A stretch of DNA of 64,000 bases. Origin: CmP2 sp052084925 (GTDB lineage: Bacteria > Actinomycetota > Actinomycetes > Actinomycetales > Micrococcaceae). This document shows, one piece after another, positions 43,183-52,274 of the stretch (its first letter is position 1; the number at the start of each line of letters is the position of its first letter). The notes under the pieces were generated by a model, which did not search any database, was not told the origin of the DNA, and saw nothing but the letters and a program-made list of their open reading frames with translations. The position numbers and the translations under genes were made by a program. Location: NCBI GenBank assembly GCA_052084925.1, contig JBQDEV010000015.1:1-64000 (forward strand), written 5' to 3'.

Positions 43183-44862
43183 TTGGCGTCCTCCACCAAG
43201 CAGATTCCGGCGCGCCCGAGCCGTCCACCTCGGGTGCGCCGTGGTTTTGCGCCCCTGCGCTGGGTCACCACCACCTGGCGTGCGGCCTCGCTGCGCACCC
43301 AGCTGGTGGTCATCACCTCCGTGCTGATGATGGCCACGGTGTTTATCACGGCCCTGCTCACCAGCTCCCTGTACCGACAGGAGCTGATGCGCCAGATCGA
43401 CGAGGACATCCACGCCAACGCCGGAGCCGTCTCCACCTTCCTGATCACCCTGGGCAGCTCCAGCCAGCTCGACAGCGAGTCCGTGCAGCAGTCCATCGTC
43501 CGGTTCTACGCTGAGGCCTGGGACAACGAGGGCAACGTCACCGTCGCCATCCGCACCCGGGCCGACTCCCCGGAGATCCCGCCGCTCACCGAAGAACAAG
43601 TCAATGCTCACGGCACCGAGGCCTACAACGTGCCCGGCACCACCGACGACTCCCGCGGCTGGCGCGTGCAGCTCTACCGTCTGGAATCCGGGGCCGGTTC
43701 CATCGCCATCGCCCTGCCGCTGGACACCGTCTATGAGTCCGCCGACCGGGTGACGACCCTGGTGGTGACCATCGGCCTGCTCGCCACCCTGGGCGCCTCC
43801 CTGATCGCCTACACGGTGGTGACCCGCGCCTTCGGCCCCTTTAACCGGGTGGAGCGCACCGCGGCAGCCATTGCGGCCGGGGACCTCTCCCAGCGCATCA
43901 CCAACGGCCCACCCGACACCGAGGTCGGGCGCCTCTCCCGCTCCTTGAACGCCATGCTCGCCCGCATCGAGACGGCCTTCCGCGCCAAGGAGGTCTCCGA
44001 GGACAAGATGCGCCGGTTCATCCAGGATGCCTCCCACGAGCTGCGCACCCCGCTGGTCACCATCCGCGGCTACTCCGAGCTGTACCGGCACGGCGGCATC
44101 GTCAAACCCGACGACGTCGCCACCGCGATGAGCCGCATCGAGTCCGAATCCACCCGGATGACCCAGCTGGTGGAGGACCTGCTGACCCTGGCCCGCCTCG
44201 ACGAGCAGCGCCCGCTGAACCGCGACCCGCTGGACCTGCTGATGCTGGCCACCGACGCCGTTGTCGACACCCGGGTCAACGCCCCGGAGCGGACGATCTC
44301 CCTGGTGGGCATCGACTCCGACCTCCCCGCCTCCGCTCCCACCAGCGGCGATGAGCACAAGCTGCGCCAGGTGATCGTCAACCTGGTCACCAACGCCCTG
44401 CGCTACACCCCGGAAGGCACCCCGTTGGAGATCGCGGTCGGCACCGTGGACGTGCTCTCGGGACTCGACGGCGACGGCTCCGCCGGCGCGCTGAGCGCGG
44501 ATCGCGGGGTGGCCCGGGACGCGGTCATCGAGATCCGAGATCATGGCCCCGGCATCTCGGAGGAGGACGCCAACCGGATCTTCGAACGGTTCTATCGCGC
44601 CGACACCTCCCGGCACCGCGAGACCGGCGGCACCGGGCTCGGCCTGGCGATTGTCGCTGCCATCATCGCCCAGCACGACGGTTCCGTCCGGCTCAGCGAG
44701 ACCTCCGGAGGCGGTGCCACCATGTCGGTGCGTTTGCCCTGGCACCCCATAGACGATGCCGACGATTCCGACGACCTTGACGACACAGACGATCCGGATG
44801 ACGCAGACGATCCGGATGAAGCTGGCCAGACTCCCCGGAACGGCTCTTCCACAGGGTCCTGA
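43183..44862 (+). CDS. Membrane sensor histidine kinase, PhoR-like
   Basis: 559 residues. Two membrane helices (TQLVVITSVLMMATVFITALLTSSL at about 44-68 and VTTLVVTIGLLATLGASLIAYTVV at about 188-211) flank an extracytoplasmic sensor. HAMP follows, then the HisKA box FIQDASHELRTPLVTIRGYSEL with phospho-acceptor His285, and HATPase motifs NLVTNALRYTPEG (N), IEIRDHGPGISEED (G1), and TGGTGLGLAIVAA (G2). The C-terminus has a striking acidic repeat (DDADDSDDLDDTDDPDDADDPDEAG) encoded by a repeated gacgatccggatga unit. The TTG 43183 start is weakly supported; GTG 43234 would remove the basic, Pro-rich start. It phosphorylates the adjacent regulator; the signal is unknown. Confidence 0.92.
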   Translation: MASSTKQIPARPSRPPRVRRGFAPLRWVTTTWRAASLRTQLVVITSVLMMATVFITALLTSSLYRQELMRQIDEDIHANAGAVSTFLITLGSSSQLDSESVQQSIVRFYAEAWDNEGNVTVAIRTRADSPEIPPLTEEQVNAHGTEAYNVPGTTDDSRGWRVQLYRLESGAGSIAIALPLDTVYESADRVTTLVVTIGLLATLGASLIAYTVVTRAFGPFNRVERTAAAIAAGDLSQRITNGPPDTEVGRLSRSLNAMLARIETAFRAKEVSEDKMRRFIQDASHELRTPLVTIRGYSELYRHGGIVKPDDVATAMSRIESESTRMTQLVEDLLTLARLDEQRPLNRDPLDLLMLATDAVVDTRVNAPERTISLVGIDSDLPASAPTSGDEHKLRQVIVNLVTNALRYTPEGTPLEIAVGTVDVLSGLDGDGSAGALSADRGVARDAVIEIRDHGPGISEEDANRIFERFYRADTSRHRETGGTGLGLAIVAAIIAQHDGSVRLSETSGGGATMSVRLPWHPIDDADDSDDLDDTDDPDDADDPDEAGQTPRNGSSTGS

Positions 44863-44976
44863 ACCGGGGGGCTTCTCCCCCGCTCGTCCCCTGCCTCCCC
44901 GACGGTGCGCCCGCCGCCTCTAGCGTGGTGGTGAGAACGGACAGCCCGTTCCGCGACGACGTTTCAGGAGAGACTC

Positions 44977-45267
44977 ATGGCACTGGTTCAGATCGACACC
45001 GACGACCTTCTCGCAAAATCCTCCGCCGTGGAGGGTTCCATCGGCCGCCTGCAGACCGAGGTGAACACGATGGAAGCGCACCTGCGTCAGCTGCAGGACA
45101 CCTGGCGGGGCCAGGCCTCGAACAATTTCCAGTCGGTGCTCACCCAGTGGCGGGCCACCCAGGCACGAGTCGAGGAATCCCTGACCCAGATCCGGCAGGC
45201 GATGGGCCATGCCGCGGACCAATACCTGCAGACGGAGACCGCGAACGCCTCCATGTTCCGCGGATAG
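44977..45267 (+). CDS. WXG100-family (ESAT-6-like) protein
   Basis: 96 residues: two amphipathic helices linked by the W-x-G turn in LQDTWRGQASNNFQSVL. Length and layout are typical of proteins exported by ESX/type VII systems or their free-standing relatives. No EccC/FtsK-like ATPase or other secretion component is in the window, so the exporter must be elsewhere, or this is an orphan. ATG 44977 has AGGAGA 5-7 bases upstream; TAGCGT at 44921-44926 is a probable -10 box. It could also act as an intracellular dimer. Confidence 0.9.
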   Translation: MALVQIDTDDLLAKSSAVEGSIGRLQTEVNTMEAHLRQLQDTWRGQASNNFQSVLTQWRATQARVEESLTQIRQAMGHAADQYLQTETANASMFRG

Positions 45268-45354
45268 CGTCATCGGGGCGCCACCGACGCCCTGATTGCC
45301 CCGCGCTGGGGCGAACGCCATGGTTCCGGCCTGCAACCTCGGTAGGCTGGGACC

Positions 45355-46368
45355 ATGGCAGTTCTCATCGATCCAGCACGGTGGCCGGCACACGGCACCG
45401 TCTTCTCCCATCTGGTCTCAGATGAATCGCTGGACGAGCTGCACCGCTTCGCCCGCGCCAATGACGTCGCCCTGCGCGCCTTCGACGGCGACCACTACGA
45501 CGTGCCCGTGGAAATGTACGGGGATCTCGTCGCTGCCGGCGCCCTGGAGGTCTCCGGCGGCGAGCTGGTTCGCCGCCTCGTCGCCTCCGGTCTGCGCATC
45601 CCCGCCGCACAGCGGCCCAGCAAGCTGCAGAAGATCCTGCACCAGCGCTTCGATCGGCTCTTCCCCGGCACCTCGGAGCTGGACCGCGATCCGATCGCCA
45701 CAGGGCTGATCGAGCGCTGGCGCGAACCGCACCGGCACTACCACGACCTCTCCCACCTGCTCGCCGTGCTCAAAGCGCTGGACGTCCTGGAGCGACAGGG
45801 CGAATCGTTCGGCCCCTACCCGCGGGCCGTCAAGCTTGCGGCGTGGTTTCACGATGCGATCTACCTGGGCAGTCCGGCCCGGCCCCCGGGACAGGATGAG
45901 GAGGACTCCGCCCGGCTGGCCGAGCGCACCTTGCCCGAACTGGGGCTGCCGGCCGCCGAGCTCATCGAGACGGCCCGGCTGGTGCGGCTGACCTTCACCC
46001 ACGACCCTCACGAAGACGATCCTGGTGGCCAGGTGCTCTGTGACGCTGACCTGGAGGTGCTGGGACGCAACCCGGGCGCCTACGGCCGCTACCGCGATGC
46101 CGTCCGGCAGGACTTCGCCCATATCCCCGACGACCAGTTCTTCGCAGGCCGGGAGAAGGTGCTGCGCTCATTGCTGGCGCAGAACCCGATCTTCAACACC
46201 CGCACCGGGATCAAGCGCTGGGAGCGACAGGCGCGCAAGAATCTCATCGCCGAGCTCTACCCCAGCGGCAAGGCCCGGAAGAAGTCGGACGAACCCACGG
46301 CGACCGTCCCGGAATCCGAGTCTGGGGACACACCGAGCGACGCGCCTCAGCAGGACGACAACGACTAA
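45355..46368 (+). CDS. DUF4031 domain fused to HD-superfamily phosphohydrolase
   Basis: 337 residues. Residues 1-~90 are DUF4031 (MAVLIDPARWPAHGTVFSHLVSDESLDELHRFA, then DHYDVPVEMY and GGELVRRLVASGLRIP), a small domain of unknown function. Residues ~95-305 are a predicted metal-dependent HD-superfamily hydrolase: HRHYHDLSHL (metal ligands), AAWFHDAIYLGSP (HD), and VLCDADLEVLGRNPGAYGRYRDAVR. A charged tail ends the protein. The two domains usually occur as separate adjacent genes, so the fusion ties them functionally, perhaps in nucleotide handling. ATG 45355 follows TAGGCT (45343-45348) by 6 bases without a Shine-Dalgarno: leaderless. Confidence 0.85.
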   Translation: MAVLIDPARWPAHGTVFSHLVSDESLDELHRFARANDVALRAFDGDHYDVPVEMYGDLVAAGALEVSGGELVRRLVASGLRIPAAQRPSKLQKILHQRFDRLFPGTSELDRDPIATGLIERWREPHRHYHDLSHLLAVLKALDVLERQGESFGPYPRAVKLAAWFHDAIYLGSPARPPGQDEEDSARLAERTLPELGLPAAELIETARLVRLTFTHDPHEDDPGGQVLCDADLEVLGRNPGAYGRYRDAVRQDFAHIPDDQFFAGREKVLRSLLAQNPIFNTRTGIKRWERQARKNLIAELYPSGKARKKSDEPTATVPESESGDTPSDAPQQDDND

Positions 46369-46425
46369 GTCGTCCCGGCCGCACCGGGTGCCCGACGGCG
46401 GCTTCACAACGATGGTTTAACGACG

Positions 46426-46458
46426 GTGGCCCGCACTCCGTTCAGGAGTGCGGGCCAC
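46426..46458. terminator. Bidirectional terminator between DUF4031-HD gene and groEL
   Basis: GTGGCCCGCACTCC (46426-46439) and its exact complement (46445-46458) with a 5-base loop separate the two convergent genes. Confidence 0.88.
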
Positions 46459-46504
46459 TGTTGGTGATCCTCGGGTCAGCGAGGCGTCATCCGTGATCAG
46501 CTGA

Positions 46505-48139
46505 TCACATCATGCCGCCCATGCCGCCCATCGGGTCCATGCCTTCGCCACCGCCGGCCGGAGCCTTCTCGGGCTTGTCGGCGACGACAGCTTCGGTGGT
46601 CAGGAACAGACCAGCGATGGAGGCGGCGTTCTGCAGTGCAGAGCGGGTCACCTTCACCGGGTCGTTCACGCCGGCTTTGAGCAGGTTCTCGTACTCGCCG
46701 GTGGCGGCGTTCAGGCCTTCACCGTCGGCCAGGGACTGGACGCGGTCCACCACAACGCCGGGCTCGAGGCCAGCGTTCAGGGCGATTTGCTTCAGCGGTG
46801 CCTCGACGGCAACCTTGACGATGTTGGCGCCGGTGGCCTCGTCGCCTTCCAATTTCAGACCGTCCAGCACCTTGGCGCCAGCCTGGATCAGGGCCACGCC
46901 GCCGCCGGCGACGATGCCCTCTTCCACGGCAGCCTTGGCGTTGCGCACAGCGTCCTCGATGCGGTGCTTGCGCTCCTTGAGCTCCACCTCGGTGGCGGCA
47001 CCGGCCTTGATGACGGCCACACCGCCGGCCAGCTTCGCCAGGCGCTCCTGGAGCTTCTCGCGGTCGTAGTCGGAGTCGGTGTTCTCGATCTCGGCACGGA
47101 TCTGAGCCACACGGCCGGAGATCTGCTCGGCGTCGCCGGCACCCTCGACGATGGTGGTCTCGTCCTTGGTCACCACGACCTTGCGGGCGGTGCCGAGCAC
47201 GGAAACATCGGCGTTGTCCAGGGACAGGCCGACCTCTTCGGAGATGACCTGGCCACCGGTGAGGATGGCGATGTCAGCCAGCATGGCCTTGCGGCGGTCG
47301 CCGAAGCCCGGTGCCTTCACGGCCACGGACTTGAAGGTGCCGCGGATCTTGTTGACGACCAGGGTGGCCAGGGCTTCGCCCTCGACGTCCTCGGCGATGA
47401 TCAGCAGCGGCTTGCCGGACTGCATGACCTTCTCCAGCAGGGAGACCATGTCCTTGACGTTGGAGATCTTCGAGTTGACGATCAGGATGTAGGGGTCCTC
47501 CAGGACGGCTTCCTGGCGGTCGGTGTCGGAGACGAAGTAACCGGAGATGTAGCCCTTGTCGAAGCGCATGCCCTCGGTCAGTTCGAGGTCCAGCCCGAAG
47601 GTGTTGGACTCCTCAACGGTGATGACGCCTTCCTTGCCGACCTTGTCCAGGGCCTCGGCGATGAGCTCGCCGATCTGGGTGTCAGCGGCGGAGATGGACG
47701 CGGTCGCGGCGATCTGCTCCTTGGTCTCGATCTCCACAGCGGAGTCGAGCAGCTGGGCGGTGACGGCTTCGACAGCCTTGTCGATACCGCGACGCAGGGC
47801 AATCGGGTCGGCACCGGCGGCCACGTTGCGCAGGCCTTCCTTGACCAGGGCCTGAGCCAGCACGGTAGCGGTGGTGGTGCCGTCGCCTGCGACGTCGTCC
47901 GTCTTCTTGGCCACTTCCTTGACCAGCTCGGCGCCGATCTTCTCGTAGGGATCCTCGAGCTCGATCTCCTTGGCGATGGACACGCCATCGTTGGTGATGG
48001 TGGGGGCGCCCCACTTCTTCTCGAGGACGACGTTGCGGCCGCGCGGGCCCAAGGTCACCTTCACGGCGTCGGCAAGGGTGTTGAGACCCTTCTCCAGGCC
48101 GCGGCGAGCCTCTTCATCAAATGCAATGGTCTTGACCAT
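46505..48139 (-). CDS. groEL: 60-kDa chaperonin GroEL
   Basis: 544 residues. Canonical blocks: TLGPRGRNVVLEKKWGAPTITNDGVSIAKEIELEDPYEKIGAELVKEVAKKTDDVAGDGTTTATVLAQ, and the C-terminal Gly/Met tail GGMGGMM. The ATP-binding GDGTTT loop is intact. It folds proteins in the cytosol with GroES. No groES is next to it; actinobacteria usually carry one groEL beside groES and another alone, and this is the lone type, with the GGM tail typical of the essential copy. GAAAGGA precedes the start by 9 bases. It is under double CIRCE control. Confidence 0.97.
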   Translation of the reverse strand: MVKTIAFDEEARRGLEKGLNTLADAVKVTLGPRGRNVVLEKKWGAPTITNDGVSIAKEIELEDPYEKIGAELVKEVAKKTDDVAGDGTTTATVLAQALVKEGLRNVAAGADPIALRRGIDKAVEAVTAQLLDSAVEIETKEQIAATASISAADTQIGELIAEALDKVGKEGVITVEESNTFGLDLELTEGMRFDKGYISGYFVSDTDRQEAVLEDPYILIVNSKISNVKDMVSLLEKVMQSGKPLLIIAEDVEGEALATLVVNKIRGTFKSVAVKAPGFGDRRKAMLADIAILTGGQVISEEVGLSLDNADVSVLGTARKVVVTKDETTIVEGAGDAEQISGRVAQIRAEIENTDSDYDREKLQERLAKLAGGVAVIKAGAATEVELKERKHRIEDAVRNAKAAVEEGIVAGGGVALIQAGAKVLDGLKLEGDEATGANIVKVAVEAPLKQIALNAGLEPGVVVDRVQSLADGEGLNAATGEYENLLKAGVNDPVKVTRSALQNAASIAGLFLTTEAVVADKPEKAPAGGGEGMDPMGGMGGMM

Positions 48140-48249
48140 TTGTCGCAGTCCTTTCTGGACGGGTCTTGATGTAGGTACCTCGGCCCGAGTCAGCGCCCGC
48201 GACGGCTGGTCGACGCACTGGTAATCGACCCAACTAACTCGAGATAGCC

Positions 48250-48311
48250 CTGGCAGTCAGAGCCCGAGAGTGCTAACCCCATTTTTAGCACTCACCCCAG
48301 ACGAGTGCAAG
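48250..48311 (-). promoter_or_regulatory. Two tandem CIRCE elements enclosing the groEL promoter
   Basis: Element 1: CTGGCAGTC (48250-48258), 9-base spacer, GAGTGCTAA (48268-48276). Element 2: TTAGCACTC (48285-48293), 9-base spacer, GAGTGCAAG (48303-48311). Each matches the HrcA operator TTAGCACTC-N9-GAGTGCTAA with one or two deviations. On the minus strand a -35 TTGCAC (48310-48305), 17-base spacer and -10 TAAAAA (48287-48282) lie within element 2, and element 1 covers the predicted start site. Confidence 0.9.
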
Positions 48312-48341
48312 TGCCTGGGGCTGAGAGCGAACCCTCGCAGA

Positions 48342-49025
48342 TCAACCGGAGTAATCGTCGCCGAGCACCACAACGATGTTGGCGAACGAGGGTTCCTGAA
48401 CGGCGGTGATACCCAGCTGATCCGCAATCGCCTGGGCGGTGGCTTCGTCGTCGGCGTAGAACACCACCGAGGAGGTGATGGCGGAGCCCTGCCAGTTCGC
48501 GGTGACCGGCACATTGAATCCCGCCGCGGTCAGTTCTTGGGAAGCCAGTCCGGCCAGGCCCTGGGTCATGGTCGCGTTGTAGACCTCGATGCCTTGGCTG
48601 TAATCGACATCGGCGGCACCGGTCGGGTCCGGATCCTCTCCACCCTCGGGATCCTCCACGCTGCCCTCGGGGGCGCTGGCGTCGTCGCCGGCGTCGCCCT
48701 CGAGATCTGTCTCGTTCTCGTCGGTGGTGCCAGCGTCGCCGGTCTCGCCTGCGTCATCAGCGTCGGCGTCGGCGGACGCTGAGGGGTCGGCCGGGGCCTC
48801 TGTGGTCTGGTCGTCGCCCGGGGAGGCGGCGCCGAACCAGTCGGTGCGTAGTTGGGGCAACAGCAGGAAGGCAACGATGCCGACCACCAGTGCCAGAGCC
48901 GCCGCGATGATCAGCACATTGAGCCCGGTGTTGGACTCGGGCTTGGCGACGGCGGCGCGGTGGGCACCGACCTGGTCGGTGTATTCCGGGACGTCATCGT
49001 AGTGGTCCTGCGGATACTTGGTCAT
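48342..49025 (-). CDS. LytR C-terminal domain membrane protein
   Basis: 227 residues. A cytosolic start (about 35), one helix (LNVLIIAAALALVVGIVAFLLLPQL), a long Asp/Glu/Gly-rich linker (about 70-140), and a C-terminal LytR_C domain (IEVYNATMTQGLAGLASQELTAAGFNVPVTANW... VVLGDDYSG). The domain occurs at the end of LytR-CpsA-Psr ligases, but here the catalytic part is absent. Probably an outward-facing wall-associated protein. It overlaps the upstream DUF3263 gene by ATGA, a pair conserved in actinobacteria. Confidence 0.87.
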   Translation of the reverse strand: MTKYPQDHYDDVPEYTDQVGAHRAAVAKPESNTGLNVLIIAAALALVVGIVAFLLLPQLRTDWFGAASPGDDQTTEAPADPSASADADADDAGETGDAGTTDENETDLEGDAGDDASAPEGSVEDPEGGEDPDPTGAADVDYSQGIEVYNATMTQGLAGLASQELTAAGFNVPVTANWQGSAITSSVVFYADDEATAQAIADQLGITAVQEPSFANIVVVLGDDYSG

Positions 49026-49279
49026 GAGCTCCCCTGCTCTGGACTGCCGTGGGCACGGAATCGGGTCGATCTGAGTCTACGCAATCGTCGCACCACGAGG
49101 GGTTTATAGGCCAGGGCGCGTTCGTCGTCGAGCAATCGGGCGAGAATCTGATAGTAGGTGGTCGCCGAGAGTCCGAATGTATCGCGAATGGCCTGGTCCT
49201 TGGCCCCTTGGTAGGTGAAACGCTGTTCCTCGAAGGCGAGGATGCTCCGGTCCCGCTCAGAGAGCTCAGAGCCGGGCAT
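49022..49279 (-). CDS. DUF3263 protein, putative DNA-binding
   Basis: 85 residues: SELSERDRSILAFEEQRFTYQGAKDQAIRDTFGLSATTYYQILARLLDDERALAYKPLVVRRLRRLRS. The middle segment forms a helix-turn-helix, and the family is predicted to bind DNA. ATG 49279 has GAGGAG 7-8 bases upstream; the long frame above it is antisense to ung. Coupled to the LytR_C gene by an ATGA overlap. Divergent from ung. Confidence 0.85.
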   Translation of the reverse strand: MPGSELSERDRSILAFEEQRFTYQGAKDQAIRDTFGLSATTYYQILARLLDDERALAYKPLVVRRLRRLRSTRFRAHGSPEQGSS

Positions 49280-49390
49280 GGGTCGCTCCTCGGAGAATCG
49301 GTGATCAGCATATCGACTGGTGTCGGTGATCCTCCATTTTACGCGCTCGGGCCGAGGACACCGTCCCGAGTGCTTCGCTACGCTGGACGG

Positions 49391-50077
49391 ATGCTGATCT
49401 CTGACGTGCGCGAACCCTTGGACCCGGGCTGGGATGCGGCCCTGGCGGAGCAGACCGAGACCTTCGCCACCCTGGCCGAGTCGCTCCGAGAACGCCATGA
49501 GGCCGGAGAGCAGGTGCTGCCCGCTCCGGAGAACATTCTGCGCGTTTTCCGGCAGCCCTTCGATGAGGTCAAGGTGCTGATCCTGGGACAAGACCCCTAC
49601 CCCACCCCGGGGCATCCGGTGGGGATGAGCTTCTCGGTGGCCCGCAATGTGCGGCCGCTGGCACGATCGCTGACGAATATCTACCGGGAGCTCAACGATG
49701 ATCTGGGCATTGCTCCGGCCGAGCACGGGGACCTCATCTCGTGGGCGCAGCAGGGGGTAGCCCTGCTGAACCGGGTACTGACCGTGCAGGCCGGTGCACC
49801 GGGCTCGCACCGTGGCCTGGGGTGGGAACAGATCACCGAGGCGGCCGTGCGCGCGCTGGCGGCTCGCGAGCGGCCGCTGGTGGCCCTGCTGTGGGGCAAC
49901 GACGCCCGCAAGATGGCCCCGCTCTTGAACGCTGGCGCCCGCACGCTGGTGATCGAGTCGGCGCACCCGTCGCCGCTGTCGGCGCGCCGCGGATTCTTCG
50001 GCTCGCGACCATTCTCGCGGGCCAACGAGTTCCTTTCGGCCCAGGGCGTGGATCCCGTGGACTGGCAGGTGCACTGA
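49391..50077 (+). CDS. ung: Uracil-DNA glycosylase
   Basis: 228 residues. It removes uracil from DNA. Catalytic motif LILGQDPYPTPGHPVGMSFSV carries the active Asp (GQDPYP), and the C-terminal motif ESAHPSPLSARRGFFGSRPFS carries the catalytic His (HPSPLS). Start at ATG 49391, following TACGCT (49379-49384) by 6 bases without a Shine-Dalgarno: leaderless. The longer in-frame extension to 49049 is not family-like. Confidence 0.95.
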   Translation: MLISDVREPLDPGWDAALAEQTETFATLAESLRERHEAGEQVLPAPENILRVFRQPFDEVKVLILGQDPYPTPGHPVGMSFSVARNVRPLARSLTNIYRELNDDLGIAPAEHGDLISWAQQGVALLNRVLTVQAGAPGSHRGLGWEQITEAAVRALAARERPLVALLWGNDARKMAPLLNAGARTLVIESAHPSPLSARRGFFGSRPFSRANEFLSAQGVDPVDWQVH

Positions 50078-50085
50078 GGCGCGGC

Positions 50086-51909
50086 TCAGCGACGCCCGAT
50101 GCGGCGGCGCTCGTTACCCTGCAGCTTCGAGGTGAGCGGGCGGGCCAGAGTGTCACCCAGCACCGACCCGGCAGCCACGGCCAGGATGACGATGGAGGCC
50201 ATCACCATTCCGACGATGCCGCTGACCGCGCCGGTGTTCATCGCGATTTCGTACATGGAGCGGAAGATCGCCAGACCGGGTAGCAGGAACAGCACCGAGG
50301 GCACGGCGATCACCAGCTGGGGCGCGCCAAGCCGCAGCGCGACCATACGGGCCAGGAAGCCGATGATCACGGCAGCCGCCGCCGGAGAGATCACCGGTCC
50401 CAGTCCCAGGAAGAGCGCGAATTCGTAGCCGATGAAGCCCAGGGTGGACACGATGCCGGTGGGCAGCAGCAGTCGCCATTCGGATTGTTCGGCTGCGGCC
50501 ACGCCGGCGGAGGCGAAGAACACCAGGATGCCGAGCATCCACACCGGGTACCAGTAGTTCGGCGCGGCGGTGACGTCTACCTCGGGCACGCCCAACTGGG
50601 AGGCGGAGACGGCGGCGAAAACGATGCCGCCGACCATGGCCACGTAGGTGAGCACGGCGGAGACGAAACGACCGGCGGCCGTGATCGGGAAGCCGTTGAT
50701 ACCGTCCTGCACGGCCGAGACGAAGCGACCCGAGGGCAGCATAATCATCAGGATCCCGGCCACCACGGTGGCGGGGTCCTTGAACACGTCCATCGAGAAC
50801 AGACCCAGGGAAATCACGGTGGCCATGAAGCCACCAAGCATCGTGGTGAAGAATTCCGGGGCACGCAGCCGGGCCATCCCGTACATCGAGACCACCACGA
50901 CCACGGTCGACACCAGGGTGACGAGCCCGGCGAGCGGGCTGCCACCGATGTAGAGCACGAACAGGGCAGCGAACACCGCATTAGCAGCTACCGTCATCCA
51001 CGGCCGGAAGGGCTTGCGCCGGTGCCGAATCTCGGCCAGCTGGCGCTCAGCGTCTTCTCGGGTCGTGTCGCCGGCGGCGATGGAGGAGACGAGCCGGTGC
51101 AGGAATGCCAGACCCGCGTAGTTCTGCGACCAGGAGCGCACCACGCGCTGCAGCGTGTACGGCGTCTCCCCCGGAGGCGCGTAGTTCAGCGAGAAGGCCT
51201 GGTTGGTGATGTCGATTTCGGTCTCGTGCACCCCGTAGGCCTGGGTGACCACGATGATCGAGGTCTCTACCTCCAGCGCGCCGGCGCCGAAACGGAACAT
51301 GGTCTCCCCCAGCTTCATGGCGAAGTCGAGGGTGTTGCGAATATCGGCCGCTTCAGCAGCTTTCTGATATTCCTTACGGGCGGCCGCGGCGAACGGGCTG
51401 GTTTCCAGTCGGCTCACCAGGTTCATCACCTGAGTCGGCATCCGCTCCCGGTACGGTGCGGTCGCCGGTTCGTCGCGACGGCGAGGTCGGCGCTCGGGCA
51501 GACGTAGCCCGCGGGACCTACGGGTGCCGTTCGGCTCAGTGGGGGTCTGCGTTTTGCGCGTCCGTGACCGGCCCGGGGTGGGCAGCTCGGGGGCGGGAAT
51601 CACCGGCAGCGCGCCCACGGTGGGCGTCGGTTCTGGGGCGGCGCTCGGCAGGGTGTAGAGGTCGTGGGGTTCCGTGGTCGGCGTCTCCGTCGTCGACAGT
51701 GCAGCCGTCGGTGCCGGCTCCGGGCCGAATCCGTCGGAGGGGTCCATCTGGGGGGCCTGAGCATCCGGGTTGGGCAGGGTGACGGCCGGACGGATGACGG
51801 GCACGGTGATCTGCCCGGTGGACGGCTCCGGCTCCGGGGCGGCCTCGGTCGTCAGACCGAACGGCCCCTCGTCGTTGGACGCTGCTGTGGGGTGCTCTTC
51901 GCGGGTCAT
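50086..51909 (-). CDS. ThrE-type threonine/serine exporter
   Basis: 607 residues. A disordered Pro/Thr/Glu/Arg-rich N-terminus (about 1-160) precedes the ThrE domain: TLDFAMKLGETMFRFGAGALEVETSIIVVTQAYGVHETEIDITNQAFSLNY, the soluble entry region, then about ten membrane helices (RPWMTVAANAVFAALFVLYIGGSPLAG, ... AAAAVIIGFLARMVALRLGAPQLVIAVPSVLFLLPG, ...). Related to Corynebacterium ThrE, which exports threonine and serine by proton antiport. A strong AGGAGG precedes ATG 51909 by 8 bases. The unusually long N-terminal extension is also present in corynebacterial ThrE, but its role is unknown. Confidence 0.9.
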   Translation of the reverse strand: MTREEHPTAASNDEGPFGLTTEAAPEPEPSTGQITVPVIRPAVTLPNPDAQAPQMDPSDGFGPEPAPTAALSTTETPTTEPHDLYTLPSAAPEPTPTVGALPVIPAPELPTPGRSRTRKTQTPTEPNGTRRSRGLRLPERRPRRRDEPATAPYRERMPTQVMNLVSRLETSPFAAAARKEYQKAAEAADIRNTLDFAMKLGETMFRFGAGALEVETSIIVVTQAYGVHETEIDITNQAFSLNYAPPGETPYTLQRVVRSWSQNYAGLAFLHRLVSSIAAGDTTREDAERQLAEIRHRRKPFRPWMTVAANAVFAALFVLYIGGSPLAGLVTLVSTVVVVVSMYGMARLRAPEFFTTMLGGFMATVISLGLFSMDVFKDPATVVAGILMIMLPSGRFVSAVQDGINGFPITAAGRFVSAVLTYVAMVGGIVFAAVSASQLGVPEVDVTAAPNYWYPVWMLGILVFFASAGVAAAEQSEWRLLLPTGIVSTLGFIGYEFALFLGLGPVISPAAAAVIIGFLARMVALRLGAPQLVIAVPSVLFLLPGLAIFRSMYEIAMNTGAVSGIVGMVMASIVILAVAAGSVLGDTLARPLTSKLQGNERRRIGRR

Positions 51910-52063
51910 TCGACCACCTCCTGTCGGGTCACTTGCGGCCGTCGTCGGGCCGCGGGTCCGTGAGGGACCATCTCTGATTTCTGTGTCGTGACGCCATCGC
52001 GGCTATGAACCACGAGCGACGGGGAATGGAATATTCACGGGCTGACGACCCGCTCTTAACGAG

Positions 52064-52091
52064 ATCAGGACCCCTTGTAAAGGGCCCTGAT
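52064..52091 (-). terminator. Hairpin after tRNA-Val
   Basis: ATCAGG/CCTGAT arms (52064-52069, 52086-52091) with inner CCCTT/AAGGG pairing lie 4 bases downstream of the tRNA 3' end on the minus strand; no T-run follows, so termination efficiency is uncertain. Confidence 0.5.
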
Positions 52092-52094
52092 GGG

Positions 52095-52171
52095 TGGTGG
52101 ATCTTACTGGACTCGAACCAGCGACCTCTCGCGTGTGAAGCGAACGCTCTAACCAACTGAGCTAAAGATCC
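52095..52171 (-). tRNA. tRNA-Val(CAC)
   Basis: Cloverleaf on the minus strand: acceptor GGATCTT/AAGATCC, D-arm GCTCAGTTGGTTAGAGC, anticodon stem TTCGC/GCGAG with loop TTCACAC (anticodon CAC), T-arm GCTGG TTCGAGT CCAGT. Discriminator A, and CCA is encoded (52097-52095). Confidence 0.93.
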
Positions 52172-52274
52172 AAGCGACTTAGTGAGTTTAGCAGAGAACT
52201 AAGGCCTGCAGAAAATCCGCGGCGTCCAAGAAACGCGTCCGTCATCACCCCGAGCACACGCATAGGATGACGCT

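Noticed and set aside
49049..50074. Long frames on both strands across ung
   Set aside because: The plus-strand extension lacks uracil-glycosylase similarity, and the minus-strand frame is real only for its last 85 codons (DUF3263).
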